DNA from: JBBRLG01 sp038231495
Lineage (GTDB): Bacteria > Planctomycetota > Planctomycetia > Gemmatales > Gemmataceae
Direction: 5' to 3'
Assembly: GCA_038231495.1 (NCBI GenBank)
Contig: JBBRLG010000488.1
Location: 1 to 5,634 of the forward strand
DNA length: 5,634 nucleotides
Part shown: piece after piece, positions 1-5,634 of the stretch
Layout: each line of letters opens with the position of its first letter
Numbering within the stretch: the stretch's first letter is position 1
Translations under genes and position numbers: made by a program
Notes under the pieces: model-generated
The model's database searches: none
Told to the model about the DNA's origin: nothing
What the model saw: only the letters and a program-made list of their open reading frames with translations

Positions 1-1679
1 AAACCGTCATCCCCGCCTCGCTGAACGCCGATCAGTCTAATGTCATGCGCCAGGCGCTCGCCGGGATGCTGTGGAGCAAGCAGTACTACCACTACGATGT
101 GGACAAGTGGCTCGAAGAACGCGGTTCCGATCCGTTCAAGCACAACCGCAAACAGGCGCCGCGCAACGACGGCTGGCACCACATGTACAACGGCGACATC
201 ATCTCCATGCCCGATAAGTGGGAGTATCCCTGGTACGCCGCGTGGGACCTCGCCTTTCATGTCCTCGCCTTGTCACTCGTCGATCCTGATTTCGGCAAGG
301 AGCAACTCAAGCTGATGCTGCGCGAACGCTACATGCACCCCAACGGCCAAATTCCCGCTTACGAGTGGAACTTCGGCGACGTCAATCCGCCGGTGCACGC
401 CTGGGCGACGGCCTTCACCTACACGCTGGAAATGGCCAAGACGGGCAAAGGGGACAAAGATTGGCTCAAGAGCTGCTTCCAGAAATTGCTGCTCAACTTC
501 ACCTGGTGGGTCAATCGCAAAGACCGCTCGGGGCGCAATGTTTTCGAAGGCGGCTTCCTCGGTCTGGACAATATCGGCGTGTTCGATCGCAGTGCCCCCT
601 TGCCGACGGGAGGCTATTTGGAGCAAGCCGACGGCACGGCGTGGATGGCCCTGTTCAGTCAAAACATGCTTGAAATCGCTATGGAATTGGCGAAGACCGA
701 CGCCGACTACGCCGACATGGCCGTCAAATTTGTTGAGCATTTTCTATGGATTGCCTCCTCGATGACGCACATGGGCGGCGACGTCGGCATGTGGGATGAG
801 GAAGACGGTTTCTTCTACGATGTGCTTCGCCTGCCCAACGGTGAGGCCCAGCGCCTCAAAGTTCGATCCATGGTCGGCCTCCTGCCGCTTTGTGCCGCTT
901 CGACCTTCGATGGGGCGATGCTGAAACAGCATCCGGAAATCGCTACGCGGCTGATGCACTTCCTCAATGCACGCCCCGAAATCTGCGCGGCCATCCATGA
1001 CCCGCTAAAAAGCGGTGTCGCCGGGCGCCGGCTAGCGTCCATCCTTGATGAATCCAAGCTGCGCCGCGTGCTCGCCAAGATGCTCGATGAGAACGAATTC
1101 CTCAGCGAATTCGGCATCCGCTCGCTGTCACGCTATCATGCCGAGCATCCTTATACCTTCAACGCCGGCGGGCAGGAGTATCGCGTTGCCTATCTGCCTG
1201 CGGAATCGGATACCGGCATGTTCGGCGGCAACTCCAACTGGCGCGGGCCCATCTGGATGCCCGTCAACGGCCTGATCATCCGTGCTCTATTGCAGTATTA
1301 CGGCTACTACGGCGACGCCTTCAAAGTCGAATGCCCAACCGGTTCCGGCCACATGATGACGCTGTACCAGGTGGCCGAGGAAATCACGCGCCGGCTATCC
1401 AACATCTTCCTCAAAGATGAAAACGGGCGACGGCCTGTTTACGGCGGCGCGCAAAAATTTCACGACGATCCGCACTGGCGCGACCTTGTCCTCTTCTATG
1501 AATACTTCCACGGCGACAACGGCGCCGGCCTTGGCGCCAGCCACCAAACCGGCTGGACCGGAATCGTCGCCCGCGGCATGCACCTGTTTGCGACGACGAC
1601 CGCAGAGCAGTTACTCCAATTCGGCAAGATGGCCGCGGTGACCGATGTCCTGAAGCCGCGGATAGGTGTCGGCGAATAG
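1..1679 (+). CDS. GH63-type (MGH1-like) glycoside hydrolase, C-terminal part, 5' truncated by window edge
   Basis: The reading frame is open from base 3 to the TAG at 1677-1679 and gives 558 residues with no start in view. The ATG at 45 is internal, because conserved-looking sequence (reading ...NADQSNVMRQALAGMLWSK) continues upstream of it. The family is an (alpha/alpha)6-barrel that hydrolyses alpha-glucosides or related glycosides. Full-length relatives of this type are, from memory, near 850-900 residues, so about a third is missing. Visible signatures are WSKQYYHYDV and SMPDKWEYPWYAAWDLAFH near the left end, GGNSNWRGPIWMPVNG (1224-1271), and FYEYFHGDNG followed by HQTGWTG near the C-terminus. 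By analogy with characterised GH63 enzymes, the Asp of AWDLAFH (codon 246-248) is the likely general acid and the Glu of FYEYF (codon 1500-1502) the likely base. That assignment is inference. No membrane segment is seen; a signal peptide, if any, would lie outside the window. The exact substrate cannot be read from the sequence: glucosylglycerate, mannosylglycerate and alpha-glucan-derived sugars are all possible. Confidence 0.88.
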   Translation, partial: TVIPASLNADQSNVMRQALAGMLWSKQYYHYDVDKWLEERGSDPFKHNRKQAPRNDGWHHMYNGDIISMPDKWEYPWYAAWDLAFHVLALSLVDPDFGKEQLKLMLRERYMHPNGQIPAYEWNFGDVNPPVHAWATAFTYTLEMAKTGKGDKDWLKSCFQKLLLNFTWWVNRKDRSGRNVFEGGFLGLDNIGVFDRSAPLPTGGYLEQADGTAWMALFSQNMLEIAMELAKTDADYADMAVKFVEHFLWIASSMTHMGGDVGMWDEEDGFFYDVLRLPNGEAQRLKVRSMVGLLPLCAASTFDGAMLKQHPEIATRLMHFLNARPEICAAIHDPLKSGVAGRRLASILDESKLRRVLAKMLDENEFLSEFGIRSLSRYHAEHPYTFNAGGQEYRVAYLPAESDTGMFGGNSNWRGPIWMPVNGLIIRALLQYYGYYGDAFKVECPTGSGHMMTLYQVAEEITRRLSNIFLKDENGRRPVYGGAQKFHDDPHWRDLVLFYEYFHGDNGAGLGASHQTGWTGIVARGMHLFATTTAEQLLQFGKMAAVTDVLKPRIGVGE

Positions 1680-1681
1680 CT

Positions 1682-1710
1682 TGGACAACGCCGCGACGAC
1701 CTGATATATC
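1682..1710 (+). promoter_or_regulatory. Candidate sigma70-type promoter upstream of the patatin-like gene
   Basis: TGGACA at 1682-1687 matches the -35 consensus at 5 of 6 positions. TATATC at 1705-1710 matches the -10 consensus at 4 of 6, and the spacer is 17 bases. It begins three bases after the hydrolase stop codon, in a locally AT-richer patch. Transcription would start near 1717, leaving a leader of about 60 bases before the ATG at 1776. This is a motif match only. No operator or terminator hairpin is evident in the 96-base gap. Confidence 0.35.
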
Positions 1711-1775
1711 TCATAAACCATTTGACGAACAGCCGTACCCCACGCTGGTTGTTTGTACGCTCGCACGAATTTCCC

Positions 1776-3911
1776 ATGAAGAAGATTGGTCTCGCTCTCT
1801 CTGGCGGCGGGTTCCGGGCCAGCCTTTATCACCTCGGCCTGGTCCGTTTCTTGCGTGACGCCGGTATTTTGCCCCAGGTGACGCACATCACCTCCGTGTC
1901 CGGGGGCAGCATTTTCGCGGCCCATCTCGTCTTGAATTGGGGGCGCTACAACGGTTCAGCCAGCGAGTTCGATGCGGCGGCGGCCGAGTTCCTCTCCGTG
2001 GTCCAACTCGATGTGCGCAACCGGATAACCCGCCGGTTTCCCTTGGCGTTTCCTTGGCGCTGGCTGCGCCGGGTTATTGGTCTTTCCAACCGCAAGCTGA
2101 CGCGCACCGGCCTCCTGGAAATGCACTATGAGAAATTTCTCTACGGCGACGTCAGCCTGTTCGAGTTGCCCGAAAAGCCGCAGTTGCACATCCTCGCCAC
2201 CAACGTGAGCGAGGGCTGCCTTTGTTCTTTCAATCGCAACGGCCTGCTGATGGTGCGCCGGCACGCCGGACACACGTTTCGCATCGACCCTGTTCAAGTG
2301 GGGTTGGCGACGGTAGCGATGGCGGTCACGGCCTCGTCGGCCTTCCCCGGCTTCTTCCCGCCGCTGGAATTGACGGCCGCGGATGTCGGCGCCAAGAGCG
2401 GCGAATTCGGCCGGCAGGCGTACACCGACGGCGGCGTCTTCGACAACCTCGGCGTCCGCATGTTCCGCTGCCTGGAACCGGTGCTGCTTGCGGACCAGAG
2501 CGAGCTGGACGGCGTCCTGGTCAGCGATGTCGGCAAGCGCATTGAAGTGCAAGCCAGCGGCGCCGGCGGTCTGATCCGCACGGCCTTGCGCGCCACCGAC
2601 ATTCTCATGGACCGCGTCTGGCAACTCGAAAACGAAACATTCAAGGATACCCCTGGCTTCGTCTTTGCCCGCATCAACGACGTCGTCGAGCACGCCGAGG
2701 ATCCGACCGCCTTGCACCCGGAAATCCAGCGTCAGGTCGCCAACATTCGCACCGACATCGATCGCTTTTCCCCGCTCGAAATCAGCAGCCTGATCCAGCA
2801 TGGCTATTGTGTCGGCCGCAAGGCGTGCCGCGCGAAACCGGAGCTGTTTGGAACCGACGCACCTGCGGACGCTCCGTGGGATCCGATATCCGCGCGGCGC
2901 AGCGCGGCGCCATCGCTGCCAGCGACGCCGCGCACGGCGATTTCCGCGGCCCCATGGGGGAAAGGTGGCGGCGCGAAGGAGCAGCCGGCCGAGGTCACGA
3001 TCGCAGCGCGGACGCTACAAAAGTCGGCGGGCCGGCGCATCTGGCGCACCCTGCTGGATTACCGGGACTGGGTTTCTTATGTCTACGTGCCGATCCTGGT
3101 GCCGATGCTTTTTCTGACGCCCTATCTCGTCGTGAAATCCTACCAGCGGTCCGCTCGTTACAACCACCTCATGGAGTCGCTTTCCCACGGCAGCCGCGAT
3201 TTGGAAGTCATGACTGCCCTGCTTGAAGGCCCAATGACGCCCTGGGTCGGCGAGGTTGCCGAGGATATTCGCGGTCTCGACGAGCCGGATTACAAAGGTT
3301 TCGAGGTACTCCAGGACTCGCGCATTATTGACATGCGCACCTGGAACCCAACCGCGAGCGGGAAGAACGAAGCCGAATCCTTGGTTTATGGTTATCGGCG
3401 TTTGAAAATTCGCAAGCTGCCCGAGAACACGAGCAAGTCCCTATTCCGCATCGGCGTACTGGCGACTAATCCCAAGACGCAAATACGCTATCCGCCGCAG
3501 GAACTTCAGCCAAGACTGCGCATGCGCAGTGTGGACGGGGCGGCCGCCGGCCAGAAAAAATCCCGCTTCGAGTGCAGCATCGATTTTTCCAAGGTTCCGG
3601 CCGGCGATTTCGTTGACGTCATTTACGAGCACATTTCTGCGGGAGACTTTCTGGAGCGCGGCGAGCGGTCTACCACGCTTGTAATTCACCATCAGGTTGA
3701 TACGGCCGAAGTGACCCGCTGGTTCCTGATGCCGCGCGGGAGAGAGTACAAGGGCTTCCGTATACTCCGCCACGAGACGGGGAAGCAGGAAAAAATGGAA
3801 CTGGTAAAGACGGTCACCGAATACCTCGCGGACGATTCCTCGATCCTCGCTTATAAGTTGGTGTCCGTGAAGGCCGGCTACACGTACGAGCTGACGTGGT
3901 ATTACAAGTAG
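1776..3911 (+). CDS. Patatin-like phospholipase with central membrane segment and uncharacterised C-terminal domain
   Basis: A 711-residue protein. Patatin-like enzymes are Ser-Asp dyad lipid acyl hydrolases. Residues 4-15 carry the glycine-rich oxyanion loop (SGGGFRAS). The nucleophile elbow reads TSVSGGS, giving Ser42 (codon 1899-1901), and the Asp of TDGG is residue 218 (codon 2427-2429). The first Gly of the usual GxSxG is Ser here. The patatin region ends near residue 350 (HGYCVGRKACRAKPELFG). An Ala/Pro-rich linker (about 365-425) follows, then a hydrophobic span at about 432-453 (nt 3069-3134) with basic residues on both sides, so topology is unclear. The last ~258 residues are mixed polar sequence that I do not recognise; motifs include SRDLEVMTALLEGPMTPW and RIIDMRTWNP. 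There is no signal peptide. The frame is also open from a TTG at 1722, adding 18 residues. I prefer ATG 1776 because the patatin fold begins immediately after it and the TTG would sit almost at the predicted transcription start. Neither start has a clear Shine-Dalgarno. Inferred role: phospholipid remodelling at the inner membrane. Confidence 0.9.
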   Translation: MKKIGLALSGGGFRASLYHLGLVRFLRDAGILPQVTHITSVSGGSIFAAHLVLNWGRYNGSASEFDAAAAEFLSVVQLDVRNRITRRFPLAFPWRWLRRVIGLSNRKLTRTGLLEMHYEKFLYGDVSLFELPEKPQLHILATNVSEGCLCSFNRNGLLMVRRHAGHTFRIDPVQVGLATVAMAVTASSAFPGFFPPLELTAADVGAKSGEFGRQAYTDGGVFDNLGVRMFRCLEPVLLADQSELDGVLVSDVGKRIEVQASGAGGLIRTALRATDILMDRVWQLENETFKDTPGFVFARINDVVEHAEDPTALHPEIQRQVANIRTDIDRFSPLEISSLIQHGYCVGRKACRAKPELFGTDAPADAPWDPISARRSAAPSLPATPRTAISAAPWGKGGGAKEQPAEVTIAARTLQKSAGRRIWRTLLDYRDWVSYVYVPILVPMLFLTPYLVVKSYQRSARYNHLMESLSHGSRDLEVMTALLEGPMTPWVGEVAEDIRGLDEPDYKGFEVLQDSRIIDMRTWNPTASGKNEAESLVYGYRRLKIRKLPENTSKSLFRIGVLATNPKTQIRYPPQELQPRLRMRSVDGAAAGQKKSRFECSIDFSKVPAGDFVDVIYEHISAGDFLERGERSTTLVIHHQVDTAEVTRWFLMPRGREYKGFRILRHETGKQEKMELVKTVTEYLADDSSILAYKLVSVKAGYTYELTWYYK

Positions 3912-3917
3912 CCGACA

Positions 3918-4145
3918 ATGCGGAAGACCGACGTACGGAGGCACGACACGCGTGGTATTTGTCATTATTTGAATTCGACCCTCATCGATGGACTCGTGGT
4001 TGTCGTGTCCATGGCGGTTAGCTTCGGCCTAGTGATTTGGGTGGTTGAGTTCGCTACAAAGGTAGTCGCCACGGTCCCGGATGATCTTGGACGGCTGGGA
4101 GCGGGGCGTCGCAAGGTTTCGGTGAAGGCGCGGGTGTACGCGTGA
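3918..4145 (+). CDS. Possible small single-pass membrane protein (hypothetical)
   Basis: An ATG at 3918, six bases after the phospholipase stop, opens 75 codons ending in TGA at 4143-4145. Residues 1-13 are strongly basic (MRKTDVRRHDTRG). Residues about 22-50 form one long hydrophobic stretch (LIDGLVVVVSMAVSFGLVIW and onward), and the tail is basic (RRKVSVKAR). That arrangement fits a small inner-membrane protein translationally coupled to the gene before it. Against it: no Shine-Dalgarno precedes the ATG, I recognise no family, and in GC-rich DNA an open frame of this length can occur by chance. The one GGAGG nearby (3937-3941) lies inside the frame and serves no in-frame start at a proper distance. 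If the gene is not real, 3912-4249 is a 338-base stretch with little recognisable content beyond the ppk2 ribosome-binding site and a weak hairpin. Confidence 0.35.
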   Translation: MRKTDVRRHDTRGICHYLNSTLIDGLVVVVSMAVSFGLVIWVVEFATKVVATVPDDLGRLGAGRRKVSVKARVYA

Positions 4146-4236
4146 CACACCGGGTGGGCGTCGGACATCGCCCAGGAGCATGGGAGAAGTTCTAGTGGGT
4201 TTCCCGTCCGTGCGGCTACGAACTACATTTTTGAAC

Positions 4237-4240
4237 GGAG
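4237..4240 (+). promoter_or_regulatory. Ribosome-binding site of ppk2
   Basis: GGAG (in ACGGAGAG) lies 9 bases before the ATG at 4250. It is the clearest Shine-Dalgarno in the window. It selects the 276-residue start over the overlapping ATG at 4180 in another frame. Confidence 0.75.
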
Positions 4241-4249
4241 AGCGAAGAA

Positions 4250-5080
4250 ATGGCCGGAAAAAAAAAGAACCGGGATTCGTCCGACGGCTCGTCGCGTCAG
4301 GAAAAAGTGAAGCGCAAGGACTACGATGCCAAGATCGAAGAACTGCACATGGAGCTGGTAAAGATGCAGTACTGGATCAAGGCGACTGGCAAGAAGCTCG
4401 TCGTCCTGTTCGAAGGTCGCGACGCCGCCGGCAAGGGCGGCGCGATCAAGTCCATTGCCGAGCCCCTTAACCCGCGCGGCTGCCGGGTGGTGGCGCTAAG
4501 CAAACCTTCCGACACGGAACGGACGCAGTGGTATTTTCAGCGCTACGTTGCGCATCTGCCTGCCGCGGGGGAGATTGTGATCTTCGACCGGAGCTGGTAC
4601 AACCGGGCGGGGGTGGAGCGCGTCATGGGCTTCTGCTCGCAGGAGGAGTACACCGAATTCCTTCGCTCTTGCCCTGATTTCGAACGCATGCTTGTGCGCT
4701 CGGGCATCATTGTGGTCAAGTACTGGTTCTCGGTCAGCGACGAAGAGCAGGAGCACCGGTTCCACGACCGGGCCGGTAATCCCGCTCGCCGTTGGAAGCT
4801 CTCGGACATGGACTTGCAGTCGCGCGAAAATTGGATGGCGTTTTCCAAGGCCAAGGACGAGATGTTCAAGCACACCGACATCAAGCAAGCGCCGTGGTAC
4901 ACGGTGGAGGCCGACGACAAGCGGCGGGCCCGGCTCAACTGCATCGGCCACCTCTTGAGCATGGTCCCGTACGAGGACGCCACGCCGCCGCCGCTCGACC
5001 TGCCGCCGCGCAAGCCGCAGGACGACAGCTACGTGCGTCCGCCCAAAAGCGACCAGAATATTGTGCCGGATGTTAAATGA
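4250..5080 (+). CDS. ppk2: Polyphosphate kinase 2 (PPK2), class I
   Basis: A 276-residue cytosolic kinase that transfers phosphate reversibly between inorganic polyphosphate and nucleoside diphosphates; class I enzymes favour ADP or GDP to the triphosphate. After a Lys/Ser-rich leader (about 1-25) comes the helix ELHMELVKMQYWIKATGKK. The Walker A loop FEGRDAAGKGG follows (G56 to G64, with K62 binding phosphate). Next are LNPRG, ERTQWYFQRYVAHLPAAGE (about 90-108), and the Walker B/lid segment IFDRSWYNRAGVERVMGF with D113 and R114. Downstream are KYWFSVS, EEQEHRF, WKLSDMDLQSRENW, APWYTVEADDKRRARLN and a Pro-rich C-terminus. Length and motif order match the single-domain Pseudomonas-type PPK2 without truncation or an inactivated motif. 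Nucleotide preference (ADP or GDP) cannot be read with certainty. It begins 104 bases after the small ORF and has its own strong ribosome-binding site, so it may be transcribed separately. No convincing promoter was found in the gap. Confidence 0.96.
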   Translation: MAGKKKNRDSSDGSSRQEKVKRKDYDAKIEELHMELVKMQYWIKATGKKLVVLFEGRDAAGKGGAIKSIAEPLNPRGCRVVALSKPSDTERTQWYFQRYVAHLPAAGEIVIFDRSWYNRAGVERVMGFCSQEEYTEFLRSCPDFERMLVRSGIIVVKYWFSVSDEEQEHRFHDRAGNPARRWKLSDMDLQSRENWMAFSKAKDEMFKHTDIKQAPWYTVEADDKRRARLNCIGHLLSMVPYEDATPPPLDLPPRKPQDDSYVRPPKSDQNIVPDVK

Positions 5081-5170
5081 TAACCTGTACCCTCCGACGC
5101 GTGAACGGGAAATGCCTCGCAGACGCGTTGGATTGGTGCGGGAGGGAACGCACGCTGATCTAGGTGGGAC

Positions 5171-5634
5171 ATGACCTGGCTGCAACGCTACCGACTTTGT
5201 CACTATCTGCGAAACTCGATATGGGTTTATCCTCTGATCGCCCTGTTCGCGGGCCAGGTGCTCGCTCGCTTGCTCATCCAGTTTGAGACGGACCTGGGCT
5301 GGGAAGGGACGATGGATCCGGATTCCGTGCGCTCGGTCCTCGGAACGCTGGCGGGATCGATTTTCACTTTTATCGTATTCGTTTGCTCGTCGCTGCTCCT
5401 TGTGGTGCAGTTGGCGAGCGCTCAGCTGACGCCGCGCATGATCGCAGTGTTGTTTGAAGACAAGGTGACCAAGTTCACGTTGGCCATGTTTGTCCTCGTC
5501 TTTTCGTTTGCTATTTCCGTTCTGGTCCGCGTTGGCGGTCATGCCCCGCCGCTTTCGGCCAACATTGCCGGCTGGAGCGCCGCGGCCTGTATTTGCCTTT
5601 TCATTTTCCTCATCGACCAAATTGGCAAGCTGTT
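5171..5634 (+). CDS. DUF2254 family integral membrane protein, N-terminal part, 3' truncated by window edge
   Basis: The frame from ATG 5171 stays open to the window end and gives 154 complete codons. An in-frame TGA at 5156-5158 with no start between fixes 5171 as the most upstream possible start. AGGTGG at 5162-5167 is a Shine-Dalgarno, though only 3 bases from the ATG. Predicted membrane spans are at residues about 16-37, 55-82, 101-121 and 132-150. The segment LGTLAGSIFTFIVFVCSSLL followed by VVQLASAQLTPRM and a short FEDKVTKFTLAMFVLVF stretch is the recognisable DUF2254 N-terminal pattern (small-residue-rich helix, then an SxQ-x-x-PR motif). Family function is not established as far as I know. 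The full protein is expected to be roughly 400-450 residues, with a soluble C-terminal part beyond the window. It lies 90 bases after ppk2, so co-transcription is possible but unproven. Confidence 0.85.
   Translation, partial: MTWLQRYRLCHYLRNSIWVYPLIALFAGQVLARLLIQFETDLGWEGTMDPDSVRSVLGTLAGSIFTFIVFVCSSLLLVVQLASAQLTPRMIAVLFEDKVTKFTLAMFVLVFSFAISVLVRVGGHAPPLSANIAGWSAAACICLFIFLIDQIGKL

Noticed and set aside
1956..2801. A 281-codon open frame on the minus strand inside the phospholipase gene
   Set aside because: The plus strand encodes the patatin domain here, including the catalytic Asp motif. The antisense product has no recognisable domain.
2800..3226. Possible frameshift in the phospholipase linker, where alternative + strand frames are also open
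   Set aside because: The main frame stays open and continues into a coherent membrane segment and a long open C-terminal region. The alternative frames encode Arg/Gly-rich sequence without motifs.
4180..4470. A + strand ATG frame overlapping the ppk2 start
   Set aside because: AGGAG at 4174-4178 is only one base from this ATG, too close to function well. The frame runs through the region that encodes the PPK2 Walker A loop in another frame, and its product looks like a shadow.
5096..5128. Direct repeat GACGCGT at 5096-5102 and 5122-5128, considered as an operator or attachment site
   Set aside because: Seven bases with a palindromic ACGCGT core in GC-rich DNA is expected by chance. No regulator, integrase or further copies accompany it.
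5136..5153. Hairpin GTGCG / CGCAC between ppk2 and the DUF2254 gene, considered as a terminator
   Set aside because: The stem is only 5 bp, the loop is 8 bases and no T-run follows. The GGAGGG in its loop is too far from the ATG at 5171 to be its ribosome-binding site.
4496..5620. A 374-codon open frame on the minus strand across ppk2 and the DUF2254 gene
   Set aside because: It overlaps two confidently identified genes and the gap between them. Its product is Arg/His-rich with no recognisable motif, as expected for antisense shadows in GC-rich coding DNA.

Overview
This is a high-GC (roughly 60%, judged by eye) bacterial chromosomal window. It carries four well-supported genes and one doubtful small one, all on the + strand. 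The codon bias toward G/C third positions, the gene families and the tight packing fit a free-living Gram-negative bacterium. Nothing here fixes the phylum. I see no RNA genes, insertion sequences, CRISPR arrays, integrase genes or attachment sites.

Layout, left to right. (1) Bases 1-1679 hold the C-terminal ~558 residues of a large GH63-type (MGH1-like) glycoside hydrolase whose 5' part lies outside the window. (2) After a 96-base gap with a plausible sigma70-type promoter comes a patatin-like phospholipase (1776-3911). It is unusual in that an Ala/Pro-rich linker, one central membrane segment and a ~258-residue C-terminal region of unknown function follow the catalytic domain. (3) A possible 75-residue single-pass membrane protein (3918-4145) starts 6 bases after the phospholipase stop; its support is weak. 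(4) A clear class I polyphosphate kinase 2 (4250-5080) has a good ribosome-binding site. (5) From 5171 to the window edge runs the N-terminal 154 residues of a DUF2254-type integral membrane protein.

How they may work together is inference. GH63-like hydrolases act on alpha-glucosides or related glycosides, and PPK2 exchanges phosphate between polyphosphate and nucleotides. The patatin-like enzyme and the DUF2254 protein both involve the membrane. The set could be a storage/stress and envelope-homeostasis neighbourhood. Intergenic gaps of about 90-100 bases argue for separate transcription units at least upstream of the phospholipase and possibly upstream of ppk2, so a single operon is not established.

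The most interesting item is the membrane-anchored patatin with its unrecognised C-terminal domain. I found no convincing evidence for a wholly new multi-gene system.
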